Part shown: piece after piece, positions 38,436-48,682 of the stretch
How the letters are laid out: each line of letters begins with the position of its first letter
Position numbering within the stretch: position 1 is the stretch's first letter
From: Burkholderiales bacterium
GTDB lineage: Bacteria; Pseudomonadota; Gammaproteobacteria; Burkholderiales; Burkholderiaceae_C
DNA: 64,000 nucleotides
Reading direction: 5' to 3'
Assembly: GCA_017302655.1 (NCBI GenBank)
Contig: JAFLDE010000009.1
Location: 22,391 to 86,390 of the forward strand
Position numbers and translations under genes: made by a program
Notes under the pieces: model-generated
The model's database searches: none
What the model saw: the letters and a program-made list of their open reading frames with translations, nothing else
What the model was told of the DNA's origin: nothing

Positions 38436-38774
38436 ATGAGCAGTTCCTTCTACTTCATCGATGCCGACACCCCGTGGACCGAGTTGGGCGGCGGCATCCG
38501 CCGCAAGATCATTGGCCACACGCCGGACCTGATGTCGGTGCTCGTGCAGTTCGACAAGGGCGCCGTTGGCGAGCCCCATCTGCACGAGGAGCACGAGCAG
38601 ATCGCCGTCGTGCTGGCTGGCAGCTTTGACGCCGACATCGGCGGCGAGAAGCGCGTGCTGCGCACCGGCGACGCCTACATCGTGCCCAAGAAGGTCCTGC
38701 ATGGCGTTGTCGCCCTGGAGCAGGGCTCGGTGCTGCTCGATCAGTTTTCCCCCCGTCGCGACGACTTCCTGTAG
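38436..38774 (+). CDS. kdgF: Cupin KdgF, uronate-linearising enzyme
   Basis: 112 residues, single cupin. Begins MSSSFYFIDADTPWTELGGGI; metal ligands in EPHLHEEHEQ (two His plus Gln/Glu) and His in KKVLHGV. KdgF speeds opening of the cyclic 4,5-unsaturated uronates released by pectate lyases to 5-keto-4-deoxyuronate. First gene of the rightward unit, divergent from kduD. The ATG at 38436 follows a GCC-rich leader without a strong ribosome site. Confidence 0.9.
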   Translation: MSSSFYFIDADTPWTELGGGIRRKIIGHTPDLMSVLVQFDKGAVGEPHLHEEHEQIAVVLAGSFDADIGGEKRVLRTGDAYIVPKKVLHGVVALEQGSVLLDQFSPRRDDFL

Positions 38775-38919
38775 CCGTCGCCCCATCGCCCGACCGGCAC
38801 TGCAGCGGGTCTGGCGCGAATTTGGTAGCGGGTGCCCTGCGAGCGCCCCTTGGTTTGAACGCCCCGCCCCGGCACCCCCCTGCGCCGGGCCGCGGTTCCC
38901 CCCGCACCAGGAGATGTCC

Positions 38920-41835
38920 ATGAACGCCCCCCGCCGCCACGCCGTGGCCCTTGCCGCCAGCCTGCTGGCCGCCACCACCGCCTATGCCCAGCAGACCGGC
39001 AGCACCGGAACCCAGCAACTCGACACCGTCGTCGTCACCGGCATCCGCGCCTCTTTGGAAAGCGCGTTGAACGCCAAGCGCAACGAGCGCGGCATCGTGG
39101 ACGTGGTGAAGGCCGAGGACATCGCCAAGTTCCCGGACACCAATCTGGCCGAGTCGCTGCAGCGCGTGCCCGGCGTGGTCATCGACCGCGACGCCGGCGA
39201 GGGCCGCAACATCACGGTGCGCGGCCTGGGTGCCGACTTCACGCGCGTGCGCATCAATGGCATCGAGGCCCTGGCCACCACCGGTGGCACGGACAGCAGT
39301 GGCGGCGCCAACCGCAGCCGCGGATTCGACTTCAACGTCTTCGCCTCCGAACTCTTCAGCAGCCTCACGGTGCGCAAGAGCAATCAGGCCGACATCGACG
39401 AAGGCTCGCTCGGCGCCACGGTCGATCTGCAGGCCGCCCGCCCGTTGGACTTCAAGCGATTCGTGGCCACCGCCTCGGCCAAGGCCAAGTACAACGACCT
39501 CAGCGGCGAAACCGACCCGCGCGTCGCTTTCTTGGTAAGCAACACCTTTGCCAACAACACCTTGGGCGTGCTCGTGTCAGGCGCCTACTCCAAGCGCCGC
39601 CTGTTCGAAGAGGGCTTCTCCACCGTGCGCTGGGACAACGGCGCCTCGTCGGGTGGCTGGTGCGCCCCCACCGGGGTGACGAACAACCCCAGCAACAGCA
39701 CCGCCACCACCTGCGGCCCGGCCGCCCAGGGCGTGCCGCGCGTCACCGGCAATGCCGACACCATCGCCGCCTACAACCTGGCGCGCAACGCCGCGAACTT
39801 CCACCCCCGCCTGCCGCGCTACGGCCGCCTCACCCACGAACAGGATCGCCTGGGCCTCACCGCCTCTGCACAGTGGAAGCCCAGCAGCGACACCCTGGTC
39901 ACCCTGGATCTTCTCTACTCCAAGCTCGACGCGACGCGCCAAGAAGACTTCCTGCAGGCCATCAGCTTCAGCCGCACAGCAGGCGCGGGCGGCAAGCCCC
40001 AGACCAGCGTGCTGGAGACCTCCTATGCCGCCAACGGCGCCCTGCTATTCGGCCGCTACAACGGTGTGGACATCCGCGCCGAGTCGCGTTTCGACGAACT
40101 CACCACTACCTTCACCCAACCGAGCCTCACCGTTGAACACCAGTTCAGCGACGAATTGCGAGCGAGTGTCCGCCTGGGACAGGCCAAGTCGAAGTTCCGC
40201 AACCCGGTGCAGACGACCACCACGCTCGATGCGCTGAACGTCAACGGTTACGCGATCGACTTCCGCGGCAACGACCGCCTGCCTGTAATCAGCTTCCCCT
40301 TCGACGTCACTTCGGCCACCGGGCCCCTGCAAATCGTCGGCATCCCGCAAGTCGCCAGCGGCACGCAGCCCAACACCATCGCCAACACGACGTCGAGCGA
40401 GGTCCGCATCCGTCCGCAGGGCGCGAACAACGTCAACGAGGTCGGTCAGATCGACTTGGCCTGGGAGCCGAGCAGCGACCTGGCCCTGAAGGGTGGCGTG
40501 CAGCACAAGCGCTATGCCTTCGACACTTACGAGTTCCGTCGTGTCAACCAGAACGACACCATCTTTGCCCCCGCCAGCGGGATGGCCGGCCTGACCACGC
40601 AGCTGACCGGCTTTGGCAAAGGCATGAATCTGCCGGCGGGCACCGCGACCGGCTGGGTCATTCCCAACCTGAGTGCCATCGCGGCGGCCTACGACATCTA
40701 CTGCAACTGCATCAAGAGCGGCCCCGCCGGTGGCCCGGGTGATTTCACGCTGAGTTCCATCACCAACGGCAACGCGCGCGGCAACAACCGCAAGGTGGTC
40801 GAGACCGATCAGGGCGGCTACTTGATGGCCGAGTTCTCGCAATCGCCCCTTGGCTTCCGCATCGACGGCAACTTTGGCGTCCGCTATGTGAAGACTGAGC
40901 AAGTCGCCACCGGCTACCAGGCGGCAGCGGGCGGCACCGAGGTCACCACCGTCAACCGCTACACCGACACCCTGCCGGCGCTGAACCTCTCGGTTTCGCC
41001 GACCAATGACACGCGCATCCGCTTCGCGGCCGCCAAGGCCATGGCACGACCCCAGCTCGGCAACTTGAATCCGGGCGGCTCGATCTCCACCACGGGCACG
41101 CTCAGCGTCACCTCCGGCAACCCCTTCTTGAAGCCCTTCCGCGCCAAGACCTACGACCTGAACTTCGAGTACTACCAAGGCCGCACCGCCTTCGTGGGCG
41201 TGGGTCTGTTCCGCAAGGACATCGAGACCTACATCCAGAGCCTGCGCACCAACGTGGCCTTCAAGGACACCGGCCTGCCGATGTCTCTGCTGCCCGCCAA
41301 CTTCACCGGCGACGAGATCTTCCAGATCACCCAGCCCGTCAACACCCCGGGGGGCAAGCTGGATGGCTTCGAGATCAACGTGCAGCAGCCGCTGTCCTTC
41401 CTGCCTGGCATCGGGCGGCATCTGGGCGTGCTGCTGAACTACACGCAGGTCAAGTCCAAGATCACCTACCTGGTCTCGCCCACCAGCAGTTCCGTCATCG
41501 TGGACGACCTCATCAACATGTCGCCCAAGTCGGCCAACGCCACGCTGTACTACGACGACGGCACCTTCAGCGCCCGCGTCTCAGCCTCCAAGCGCTCCAG
41601 CTTCCTGACCCGCGTGCCAGGCCAGAACAACAACGACGTGGAAGGCAAGAACAGCAGCACCAACGTCGACATGTCCCTGTCCTACAAGTGGGACAAGAAT
41701 CTCGACTTCACGTTGGAGGGCGTGAACCTGACCAACGAGGCCAACGACCAGTTCATCAGCCGCGCTCGCAACAGCGTGGTGGTGAACCATGTGACCGGCC
41801 GCGAGTTCCTGGTCGGCATGCGCTACAAGTTCTGA
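38920..41835 (+). CDS. TonB-dependent receptor (TonB-Xanth-Caul type)
   Basis: 971 residues. Signal peptide ending AYAQ, TonB-box-like region LDTVVVTG, plug with AEDIAKFPDTNLAESLQRVPGV and NITVRGLGADFTRVRING, a 22-strand barrel, and a final aromatic strand ending YKF. This subfamily imports complex carbohydrates in Xanthomonas and Caulobacter. Its place between kdgF and a rhamnogalacturonan-esterase-like gene makes oligogalacturonides or rhamnogalacturonan fragments the likely cargo. AGGAG lies 6 bases before the ATG at 38920. Confidence 0.92.
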   Translation: MNAPRRHAVALAASLLAATTAYAQQTGSTGTQQLDTVVVTGIRASLESALNAKRNERGIVDVVKAEDIAKFPDTNLAESLQRVPGVVIDRDAGEGRNITVRGLGADFTRVRINGIEALATTGGTDSSGGANRSRGFDFNVFASELFSSLTVRKSNQADIDEGSLGATVDLQAARPLDFKRFVATASAKAKYNDLSGETDPRVAFLVSNTFANNTLGVLVSGAYSKRRLFEEGFSTVRWDNGASSGGWCAPTGVTNNPSNSTATTCGPAAQGVPRVTGNADTIAAYNLARNAANFHPRLPRYGRLTHEQDRLGLTASAQWKPSSDTLVTLDLLYSKLDATRQEDFLQAISFSRTAGAGGKPQTSVLETSYAANGALLFGRYNGVDIRAESRFDELTTTFTQPSLTVEHQFSDELRASVRLGQAKSKFRNPVQTTTTLDALNVNGYAIDFRGNDRLPVISFPFDVTSATGPLQIVGIPQVASGTQPNTIANTTSSEVRIRPQGANNVNEVGQIDLAWEPSSDLALKGGVQHKRYAFDTYEFRRVNQNDTIFAPASGMAGLTTQLTGFGKGMNLPAGTATGWVIPNLSAIAAAYDIYCNCIKSGPAGGPGDFTLSSITNGNARGNNRKVVETDQGGYLMAEFSQSPLGFRIDGNFGVRYVKTEQVATGYQAAAGGTEVTTVNRYTDTLPALNLSVSPTNDTRIRFAAAKAMARPQLGNLNPGGSISTTGTLSVTSGNPFLKPFRAKTYDLNFEYYQGRTAFVGVGLFRKDIETYIQSLRTNVAFKDTGLPMSLLPANFTGDEIFQITQPVNTPGGKLDGFEINVQQPLSFLPGIGRHLGVLLNYTQVKSKITYLVSPTSSSVIVDDLINMSPKSANATLYYDDGTFSARVSASKRSSFLTRVPGQNNNDVEGKNSSTNVDMSLSYKWDKNLDFTLEGVNLTNEANDQFISRARNSVVVNHVTGREFLVGMRYKF

Positions 41836-41854
41836 GCCGGCAACGCCTGCCCTC

Positions 41855-42631
41855 GTGTCGCGCAAGTCGACGCTGAAGCCACCGTCCCGCAGCAAGGCCA
41901 CGCATGTCGCGTCGGCCTGGCTGCTGGGCGGTCTTTTCTCGCTGCATGGAGCGATGGCGCTGGCACAGGGTCAACCGCCCGCCGGGCCACGCCTCATCCT
42001 GGTGGGCGACTCGACGATGGCGCCGCGCAGCGGCTATGGCAACGCCCTGTGCGAGCGCTTCCAGCAGGTGGCGTGCCTGAACCTGGCGCGCGGCGGGCGC
42101 TCCAGCAAGAGCTACCGCGCCGAAGACCTGTGGGACACGGTGCTGACCCTGCTGCGCGAGCGAGGCCCAGGCGACACGCGGCAACGCAACCTGGTCCTCA
42201 TCCAGTTCGGCCACAACGACCAACCCGGCAAGCCGGGCCGCTCCACCGACCTCGCCACCGAGTTCGGCCCGAATCTCAAGGCCTATGTGCGCGAGGTTCG
42301 CGAGGCCGGTGCCGAGGCCTTGCTCATCACCCCGCTCACGCGACGCAGCTTCAAGGCCGGCGAGCTGCCCAACGACCTCCGGCCCTGGGCCGAGGCCGTA
42401 CTGCAGGTCGGTGCCGAGCTCGACGTTCCGGTTCTCGACCTCAACGCCACCAGCCATGCCGCCGTGCTGGCCCTGGGCCAGGCAGGGGCCGACGAGCTGG
42501 CCGAGTCGCCCCCGCGCTTCGACCGCACGCACCTGGGCCCCAAGGGCGCCCAGCTGTTCGCGCAGCAGGTGGCCGAGGGCCTGCTGCGCCTGAAGCCTGA
42601 ACTCGCCAGCGCTCTGACCCTGCGGCCGTGA
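41855..42631 (+). CDS. Rhamnogalacturonan acetylesterase-like SGNH hydrolase (CE12)
   Basis: 258 residues. Signal peptide (about 18-38). SGNH blocks of the CE12 kind: VGDSTMAPRSG (nucleophile Ser), GGRSSKSYRAE (Gly), FGHNDQPG (Asn) and DRTHLGPKGA (Asp and His). Removes acetyl groups from pectin, mostly rhamnogalacturonan. Starts with GTG at 41855, 19 bases after the receptor. Its stop overlaps the next gene start by four bases (GTGA). Confidence 0.88.
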   Translation: MSRKSTLKPPSRSKATHVASAWLLGGLFSLHGAMALAQGQPPAGPRLILVGDSTMAPRSGYGNALCERFQQVACLNLARGGRSSKSYRAEDLWDTVLTLLRERGPGDTRQRNLVLIQFGHNDQPGKPGRSTDLATEFGPNLKAYVREVREAGAEALLITPLTRRSFKAGELPNDLRPWAEAVLQVGAELDVPVLDLNATSHAAVLALGQAGADELAESPPRFDRTHLGPKGAQLFAQQVAEGLLRLKPELASALTLRP

Positions 42632-43149
42632 TCGAGCACCTGGTGTCGCCCGCTCAGTGCCTGGGCTATCTCGCCTTTGTGTTCGGCGTCGCCTGCTTTG
42701 CGCAGCAGAACGACCGCCGCTTCAAGATCTTCATGGCCTTGGAGTGCACCGCCTACATCGGTCACTTCTGGCTGCTGGGGCAGCCCACGGCGGTGGCCAG
42801 CACCACGGTGTCGCTGCTGCGCTCGCTGGCCTCGCTGCAGGCCCGAACACCGGCGATCGGCGTCTTCTTCATCGTGCTCTCGGCGGGGCTGGGCGTTTGG
42901 CTGATGCAGGGTTGGCTGTCGCTGCTGCCCATCGCCGCCTCCTGCATCGGTACCTACGCGCTGTTCTTCCTCAGCGGCGCGCGCATGCGTGCCTTGATGC
43001 TGGTGGGCACCTTGCTCTGGCTGGTCAACAACCTGTGGATCGGATCCATCGGCGGCACGGCGCTCGAGGCGGTGCTGGCGGCGACCAACCTGCACACGCT
43101 GTGGCGCATGCGCCGCGACGCGCAGCGCCGCGATTCAGCGCTCGCGTAG
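42628..43149 (+). CDS. ygjV: YgjV-family inner-membrane protein
   Basis: 173 residues with five or six hydrophobic segments. Starts GTG (overlapping the CE12 stop) and matches the Imp-YgjV family pattern: LGYLAFVFGVACFAQQNDRRFKIFMALECTAYIGHFWLLG and WLVNNLWIG. In E. coli ygjV lies beside exuT-uxaCA galacturonate genes, so its presence in a pectin operon is suggestive, but its function is unknown. The last 15 bases overlap the convergent esterase gene. Confidence 0.8.
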   Translation: MIEHLVSPAQCLGYLAFVFGVACFAQQNDRRFKIFMALECTAYIGHFWLLGQPTAVASTTVSLLRSLASLQARTPAIGVFFIVLSAGLGVWLMQGWLSLLPIAASCIGTYALFFLSGARMRALMLVGTLLWLVNNLWIGSIGGTALEAVLAATNLHTLWRMRRDAQRRDSALA

Positions 43150-44229
43150 CGAACGCAGCCACGCCCAGGCCGCGGCCTGGGCCTCGGCGCCGAACTGGTG
43201 GCCGCCTCGGGTCGACTCGAAGCGAAAGCCCCCCTGCGGCCAGGCCTGCGCCAGCTGCGCCGCGGCGCGTTGTGCCGCGTCCCAGGGGAACAGCCGGTCC
43301 TGGGGCGAGCCCATCAGCAGGAACGGACGGGGCGCGACCAAGGCCGCCACATCCGGGTGGTCGAGTTCTGCCGCCAGGCCCGGATGCAGCATGGCGAACG
43401 CCGACTGCCCGAGCAGCGTGTGCTCGCCCGGGCGCAAGAGCCCGTCGCGGCGCGGCGCCATCCAGTGCGCCGCGATGCAGGCTTCCACGCCTTCGTCCAG
43501 CGCCGCGAGCTGCCAGGCGCGGAACGCGCCCATCGAGAAGCCGAACACGGCGATGCGCCGCGCGTCCACCTCGGACCGTTCACGCAGCCAGCGCAGGCTG
43601 CGCAGGTCGTCGCTGGCGATCACGCCGGCCCAATGCGCGCCGAGCTGCATCAGCTGTGCTGCCAAGGCTTGTTGGTCATCGCGCGCGAAACCCGGTCGCG
43701 AGCGACTGCCCCAGCCCAAGGCGTCCACCGCCAGGACCGCGTAGCCCTGGCGCACCAGGGCTTCGCCGACGAAGCGGCCATCGAAGTAACGCGCTACCCA
43801 GTGCCCAGCGGCTTCTTGCACCGCCGGCGCGTCGGAGGCCAGGGGGCGCACCAGCTTCTCAGCGCCGATGTCGAAGCGCGCTCCGTGGTCATGCAACAGC
43901 AGCACGGCTGGATGCGGACCAGGCCTTGCTGGCAACAACCACAGGGCCTCCGCCGAGTCACCCAGCGCCATGCGCAGGCGCAGGCGATGCGCGACATGGT
44001 CTCCGCGCGGCTCTGTGGCCAGTCGCTCGGTGTCGATCGCGCGCCCATCGTCGCCGGGCTGAAGAATCAGGCGACGCGCGACGCTCAGTGCCTGCGAACG
44101 CCAGCTCGCCGAGGGACGCCAAGCCAGCCTGGCCGCATAGCTGCGCTGTCTGGAGAGCAGCCAGGCGTCGAGCGGCTCGGCGGCCAGCGGGCCGCACAGC
44201 AAGGCGCCGATCAGGCCACGACGCTGCAT
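43135..44229 (-). CDS. Alpha/beta hydrolase, dienelactone hydrolase/acetylesterase-like
   Basis: 364 residues with an N-terminal signal-like segment (MQRRGLIGALLCGPLAAEP). Nucleophile elbow GFSMGAFRA, oxyanion-side HDHGARFDIGAEK, and a His in RGGHQFGAEA; GWGSRSRPGFARD and PFLLMGSPQDRLFPWD support the fold. Probably an exported ester hydrolase, perhaps removing acetyl or methyl groups from pectin fragments. Last gene of the kdgK-led unit; its ATG shares one base with the dctM stop. Substrate inferred from context only. Confidence 0.78.
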   Translation of the reverse strand: MQRRGLIGALLCGPLAAEPLDAWLLSRQRSYAARLAWRPSASWRSQALSVARRLILQPGDDGRAIDTERLATEPRGDHVAHRLRLRMALGDSAEALWLLPARPGPHPAVLLLHDHGARFDIGAEKLVRPLASDAPAVQEAAGHWVARYFDGRFVGEALVRQGYAVLAVDALGWGSRSRPGFARDDQQALAAQLMQLGAHWAGVIASDDLRSLRWLRERSEVDARRIAVFGFSMGAFRAWQLAALDEGVEACIAAHWMAPRRDGLLRPGEHTLLGQSAFAMLHPGLAAELDHPDVAALVAPRPFLLMGSPQDRLFPWDAAQRAAAQLAQAWPQGGFRFESTRGGHQFGAEAQAAAWAWLRSLRER

Positions 44230-45521
44230 CAGCCCACCAAGGCCGGCAGACCCAACGAAAGCCAAGGGATGTAGGTGACCGCCAGCAAGGTCACGGTGAG
44301 GGCTCCGTAGAAGGGCCAGATCGAGCGCATCACCTGCCCGACCGACACGCCCCCGATGGCGCAGCCGACGAACTGCGTGCTGCCCACCGGCGGCGTGTTC
44401 AGACCCAAGGCGCAGTTGAGCAGCATCATCACGCCAAACTGCGTCGGGTCCATGCCGGCTTCCTGGCAGATCGGCAGGAAGATCGGCGTGCAGATGAGGA
44501 TGGTCGCCGCCATGTCGAGGAAGGTGCCGAGCCCGAACAGCAGCAGATTCACCAGCAGGAAGATCAGCCAGGGATGGCCACCGCTAAGCGCCTGCAACAG
44601 CTCTCCAGTCTTCTGCGGCACCTCGTACAGGGCCATGAAGTAGCCGAAGGCGGCCGAGATGCCGATCAGCAGCAGCACCACCCCGGTGGTCTTCGCCGCC
44701 TTCGCGCAGGCCTCCAGGAAGCCGCGCCAGCTCAAGGACCGGTACACCAGCAGGGTGACGAGCAGGGCCCAGCAGACGGCCGTGGCCGCCGACTCGGTGG
44801 CGGTGAAGACGCCGCTGAGGATGCCGGCCAGGATGATGACCACCACCAGCAGCCCCGGCAGCGCGGCCACGAAGGCTGTGCCGACCGCCGCCCAGCCGGG
44901 AAAGGCACCGTGCGTGGGGTAGCCGCGCTTCACCGCCACACCGTACGCGGCGACGAGGTTGGCGACGGTCAGGATGAGGGCCGGGATCAGCGCCGCAAGG
45001 ATCAGACTGAACACCGACACCGCCGCGATGCCGGAGGCCGCCAGCACATAGATGATGAGGTTGTGCGAGGTCGGCATCAGCGCGCCGACGAGGCTCGCAT
45101 GCGTGGTGACGTTGACCGCGTAGTCGGCGTCGTAGCCCTCGCGCTTCATCATCGGGATCATCACCGAGCCCATCGCGGACACATCGGCCAGCGGCGAGCC
45201 GGCCACGCCGCCGAACAAGGTGCAGCCCAGCACATTGCTCATGCCCAGGCCCCCGCGCACATGGCCGACCAGGCGGTTGGCGAGCACGACGATGCGCTCG
45301 GCGATGCCGCCGTGCAGCATCAGCTCGCCCGCGAAGATGAAGAAGGGAATGGCCAGGAAGCTGAACACCTGCATGCCACCGACCATTTTCTGGAACACCA
45401 GCGCGATCGGCAGGTCGGCGGCGAACATCGCGGCGATGGACGCCAGACCGATCGAGAAGGCGACCGGCACGCCGATCAGGAGGAGCAACAGGAAGCTGCC
45501 ACCGAGGATCCAGAGTTCCAT
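44229..45521 (-). CDS. TRAP transporter large permease (DctM)
   Basis: 430 residues, about twelve hydrophobic segments. Family landmarks: GSFLLLLLIGVPVAFSIGLAS at the start, FIFAGELMLHGGIAERIV, GSVMIPMMKREGYD and LGLNTPPVGSTQF. Carries the substrate across the inner membrane with a sodium or proton gradient. Downstream of dctQ by 5 bases and upstream of the esterase. Confidence 0.93.
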   Translation of the reverse strand: MELWILGGSFLLLLLIGVPVAFSIGLASIAAMFAADLPIALVFQKMVGGMQVFSFLAIPFFIFAGELMLHGGIAERIVVLANRLVGHVRGGLGMSNVLGCTLFGGVAGSPLADVSAMGSVMIPMMKREGYDADYAVNVTTHASLVGALMPTSHNLIIYVLAASGIAAVSVFSLILAALIPALILTVANLVAAYGVAVKRGYPTHGAFPGWAAVGTAFVAALPGLLVVVIILAGILSGVFTATESAATAVCWALLVTLLVYRSLSWRGFLEACAKAAKTTGVVLLLIGISAAFGYFMALYEVPQKTGELLQALSGGHPWLIFLLVNLLLFGLGTFLDMAATILICTPIFLPICQEAGMDPTQFGVMMLLNCALGLNTPPVGSTQFVGCAIGGVSVGQVMRSIWPFYGALTVTLLAVTYIPWLSLGLPALVG

Positions 45522-45526
45522 GCTGC

Positions 45527-46024
45527 TTAGACCCCCGCGGGCTCCACGTTTTCACCCCGCCACAGCGCGATCAGCTGCTCGATGCAGAACAACAAGATCA
45601 ATATGCCGCCGATCAGCAGCGGCAGGTAGTCCAGGGCCTCGGGCACGCCGAGGATGGGCTTGGGTTCGCTCCACTTGAGCTGCATCCACTCCCAGCCGCC
45701 CAGCGCCATCAGCACCGCGAACAGGCCGACGAACAACTGGATCAACGCCTCGGCGCCACGCTGCGCCGCCGGCGGCAGCAGCGCCACGAAGCTCTCCAGC
45801 CCGAGATGGCCGGCATCGCGAACGCCCACAGCCACGGCCAGCGCCGTGATGTAGAGCACGAGCATCAAGGCGACCGGCTCGGTCCACACCGGCGTGTCGT
45901 TGAGCAGGTAGCGGCCCGTCACCTGCCACTGCACGCAGACGACCAGCCCCACCAGTCCGAGCGCGGCGCCGCGCAGGGCCCAGCGGGCGAGAAAAGCACA
46001 GAAAGCGGTGTAGGCCGTGCTCAT
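45527..46024 (-). CDS. TRAP transporter small permease (DctQ)
   Basis: 165 residues, four hydrophobic helices; QWQVTGRYLLNDTPVWTEPVALMLVLYITAL is the recognised DctQ segment. Partner of DctM. Separated from dctP by 82 bases that contain a strong hairpin. Confidence 0.9.
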   Translation of the reverse strand: MSTAYTAFCAFLARWALRGAALGLVGLVVCVQWQVTGRYLLNDTPVWTEPVALMLVLYITALAVAVGVRDAGHLGLESFVALLPPAAQRGAEALIQLFVGLFAVLMALGGWEWMQLKWSEPKPILGVPEALDYLPLLIGGILILLFCIEQLIALWRGENVEPAGV

Positions 46025-46030
46025 CGCGGA

Positions 46031-46061
46031 CCGCCTTCGCAGGACCGTCCTAGGAAGGCGG
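46031..46061 (-). promoter_or_regulatory. Intercistronic hairpin between dctP and dctQ
   Basis: A 31-base near-palindrome: arms CCGCCTTC/GAAGGCGG and AGGAC/GTCCT around a single C, 13 of 15 pairs. In the leftward transcript it lies right after dctP. Such stems often protect the upstream message so the binding protein is made in excess over the permease. Confidence 0.6.
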
Positions 46062-46106
46062 CGGGCGGTGACGAGGGCGACGCCACGTCCGCGGGCCAGT
46101 GGATCT

Positions 46107-47066
46107 TCATTTCGTGTCCTGAATGGCCTTGACCAGGCGCTGCAGATCCGGCGTGTTGACGAAGCGCGTGTAGACCGGCGCCATGGCCTGACGGAAGGGC
46201 TCGCGCTCGACCTCGACGATCTGCGCGCCGCCCGCCTTGGCGCGCTCCAGCGACTTCGCCTCCGCGGCGTCCCAGAGCTGGCGCTGCACGCGCACCGAGT
46301 CCTTCGCCGCTTCGCGCAGCTGCGCCTGCTGCGCCGGCGCCAGCTTGTCCCAGACCCGCTTGCTGATGAAGAGCACGTCGGGCGTCATCGCGTGCTCGGT
46401 GCGCGAGTAGAACTTCGCCGCCTCCGTGTGGCGGAAGCCTTCGAACGAGGGCAGGTTGTTCTCGGCCGCGTCGATCAGGCCGGTCTTCAGGCCCGTGTAG
46501 ACCTCGCCGATCGGCATCGGCGTGGCGTTCGCGCCGATCGCCGCCATGGCCGCCACCCACACATCGGTCTGCGGCACGCGCACCTTCAGACCCTTGGCGT
46601 CCGCCAGCGAACGCACAGGCTTCTTCGCGTACAGCGAGCGTGCGCCCGCGTCGTAGAAGGCCAGGCCAACCAGGCCCTGGTGCTCGCAGGCCTTGAGCAG
46701 TTCCTCGCCCACCGGCCCGTCAAACACCTGGCGCTGGTGGGCGACCGAGCGGAACACGAAAGGCAAGGTAGGTACCAGGCTCTTCGGGCACATGGACGCC
46801 AAGGCGGCGCCATGCACGCGGGTCATGGCCAGTGCGCCCAGCTTGGCCTGGTCCAGGGTTTCCTTCTCGGTGCCCAGTGCCCCCTTGTTGAACACCTTGA
46901 CGCTGAGCGCCCCACCGCTGCTGCGCGACAGCACCTGGCCCAGGTGGCGGACCGCCGCCACGGTCGGGTAGTCGTCGGCGTTGTGCACATCGGCGGACTT
47001 CAGCTCCAGCGCGAAAAGGCTCCCGGCGGCCAGCAGGCCGGCGATGAGCGTGACGGTTCTCTTCAT
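46107..47066 (-). CDS. TRAP transporter solute-binding protein (DctP)
   Basis: 319 residues. Signal peptide (1-19, ending LFA), then the DctP pattern: [44 protein letters not shown], the substrate-gripping Arg region [27 protein letters not shown] and [17 protein letters not shown]. The motif set resembles uronate-binding TRAP proteins, which clamp the carboxylate with that Arg. Given kdgK and a pectate lyase in the unit, galacturonate or an unsaturated uronate is the likely ligand. AGGAGAC precedes the ATG. Confidence 0.9.
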   Translation of the reverse strand: MKRTVTLIAGLLAAGSLFALELKSADVHNADDYPTVAAVRHLGQVLSRSSGGALSVKVFNKGALGTEKETLDQAKLGALAMTRVHGAALASMCPKSLVPTLPFVFRSVAHQRQVFDGPVGEELLKACEHQGLVGLAFYDAGARSLYAKKPVRSLADAKGLKVRVPQTDVWVAAMAAIGANATPMPIGEVYTGLKTGLIDAAENNLPSFEGFRHTEAAKFYSRTEHAMTPDVLFISKRVWDKLAPAQQAQLREAAKDSVRVQRQLWDAAEAKSLERAKAGGAQIVEVEREPFRQAMAPVYTRFVNTPDLQRLVKAIQDTK

Positions 47067-47080
47067 GCGAGGGGTCTCCT

Positions 47081-48682
47081 TCAGCGCAACGCGCGATAGC
47101 TCAGGCGGGACAGGCGGGCTTCACCCGTCCCGGCTGCATAAAGGGCCGGCCGCAGGCTCATGAAGCCCCCGGCCACGTTGTGGTGGTAGCCACTGACGTC
47201 CCACTGCACCGGGAACTGGGTCCACCGCTGGGTGGCGTCAGCGCGGCTGAACACGGTCAGCACATGGCGCACGCAGCGCAGGCGCCACTGCAACTGGCGC
47301 GCCATGCCAGCCGGCTTGGGCACGGCGCGCAGGTCCTGGCCGTAGCGGTGCAAGCGCATCGTCTGGGCGTTCACGCCCACGCCGGCGTACAGGCGCGGGC
47401 TGTAGAACATCAGCAGGCCGGCCTGCACGCCCTCGTCGAAGTCCAGGTCGAGCTCGATCTCGAACGCCGGGTCGCCCTGGATGAAGCCCAAGGGCGGGCT
47501 GTCGGCCGGTCCGCTGCCACGGGCCTGCAGGCGCAGCACGCCGTCGCCGACGCGAACCCGGGCCAGTTGACCGGCGCCGCCCGACAAAAAGGCCCACTGG
47601 GGTCGGAGCTGCGGCGCACGAAAGTCATCGCTGAGCGCCAGGCCGTGGGGCACGGCACGGTCCCGAACCGGCAGCGGCAGCGGCTCGCCGTCGCCGGGTT
47701 CGATGTGGAACCAACCGTCGTCGCCGTAGCGCGCCGGGGTCAGCAGCATCTGCCGGCCCAGGGTGTGGAAGCCGTGCTCGTAGCCGTGGTAGGCCAGCCA
47801 CCAGTCGCCGCGCGGTCCGCGCACCAGGGTGCCATGACCGCGTGACCACCAGCGTTCGCGCGGCGAGCGCGTGCGCAGCAAGGGGTTGTGCGGCGCCTGC
47901 TCCCAGGGGCCGTGGATGGAGCGCGAGCGGGCGGCGATCACCATGTGGCCGGTCGGCGGACCGGCGGTGCCGCCGACGGCCAGCACCATGTGGAACCAGC
48001 CGCCGTGGCGCAGGAGCTTGGGGCCTTCCTGCGAGTAGCTTTCGACGTCCCAGTCCTCGGGGTAGCGCCAGCCGTCGTAGACATGCTCGACCGGGCCGTC
48101 GAGGCGCAGGCCGTCATCGCTCAGGCGCACGCGGTCGCCGCCGCTCAGGAACAAGTAGCGCTTGCCGTCTTCGCCCACCGCATGGCCGGGGTCGATGTGC
48201 TTGGGCAGCCCGAGCGCCACCGGCGCCGACCACGGGCCTTCGATGCGCTCCGCGTGGATGACCAGGATGTCGTTGGGACTGGCCTTCACCGGCAGGTAGA
48301 TGAAGAAACGGCCGCCGTGCTGGATCAGCTCCGGCGCCCAGACGCTGCCCACGGCCTGAGTCAGCGCGTTGACCAGCGGTCGCCAGTTGACCAGGTCGCG
48401 CGAATGCCAGATCAGCAGGCCGGGCAGCGCGTCGAAGCTGGAGTGGGTGCAGTAGTAGTCGTCGCCGACCTGGAGCACCGTGGGATCGGGGCGGTCGCCG
48501 GCCAGCACCGGGTTGAGGTAGCGGCCGTCGCCGCGGTCGGCCTGGCGCTGGCCCTCGATGCCCTGGGGCCAGGGCTCGCAGGGCGGCAGGTAGGGGATGC
48601 CGGGCTCACGGGCGCAGTCGGCGACGCCGAGGGCCGGGGCGCTGAGCCCCGCCAGCACCAGACCGCGGCGCGGCACGCTCAT
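47081..48682 (-). CDS. GH43-type glycosidase with C-terminal beta-sandwich
   Basis: 533 residues. Probable lipoprotein or signal sequence at the N-terminus (GVADCARE). Five-bladed propeller of GH43: [21 protein letters not shown] (base Asp), [35 protein letters not shown] and [13 protein letters not shown] (acid Glu). The last ~190 residues form a DUF1349-like beta-sandwich ([29 protein letters not shown]). Family activities are arabinanase, arabinofuranosidase or xylosidase; here removal of arabinose side chains from pectin is most plausible. One-base overlap with the lyase gene upstream. Confidence 0.85.
   Translation of the reverse strand: MSVPRRGLVLAGLSAPALGVADCAREPGIPYLPPCEPWPQGIEGQRQADRGDGRYLNPVLAGDRPDPTVLQVGDDYYCTHSSFDALPGLLIWHSRDLVNWRPLVNALTQAVGSVWAPELIQHGGRFFIYLPVKASPNDILVIHAERIEGPWSAPVALGLPKHIDPGHAVGEDGKRYLFLSGGDRVRLSDDGLRLDGPVEHVYDGWRYPEDWDVESYSQEGPKLLRHGGWFHMVLAVGGTAGPPTGHMVIAARSRSIHGPWEQAPHNPLLRTRSPRERWWSRGHGTLVRGPRGDWWLAYHGYEHGFHTLGRQMLLTPARYGDDGWFHIEPGDGEPLPLPVRDRAVPHGLALSDDFRAPQLRPQWAFLSGGAGQLARVRVGDGVLRLQARGSGPADSPPLGFIQGDPAFEIELDLDFDEGVQAGLLMFYSPRLYAGVGVNAQTMRLHRYGQDLRAVPKPAGMARQLQWRLRCVRHVLTVFSRADATQRWTQFPVQWDVSGYHHNVAGGFMSLRPALYAAGTGEARLSRLSYRALR

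Noticed and set aside
42657-45530. 957-residue rightward open frame over the TRAP and esterase genes
   Set aside because: Low-complexity Arg/Ala/Pro translation opposite genes with clear families.
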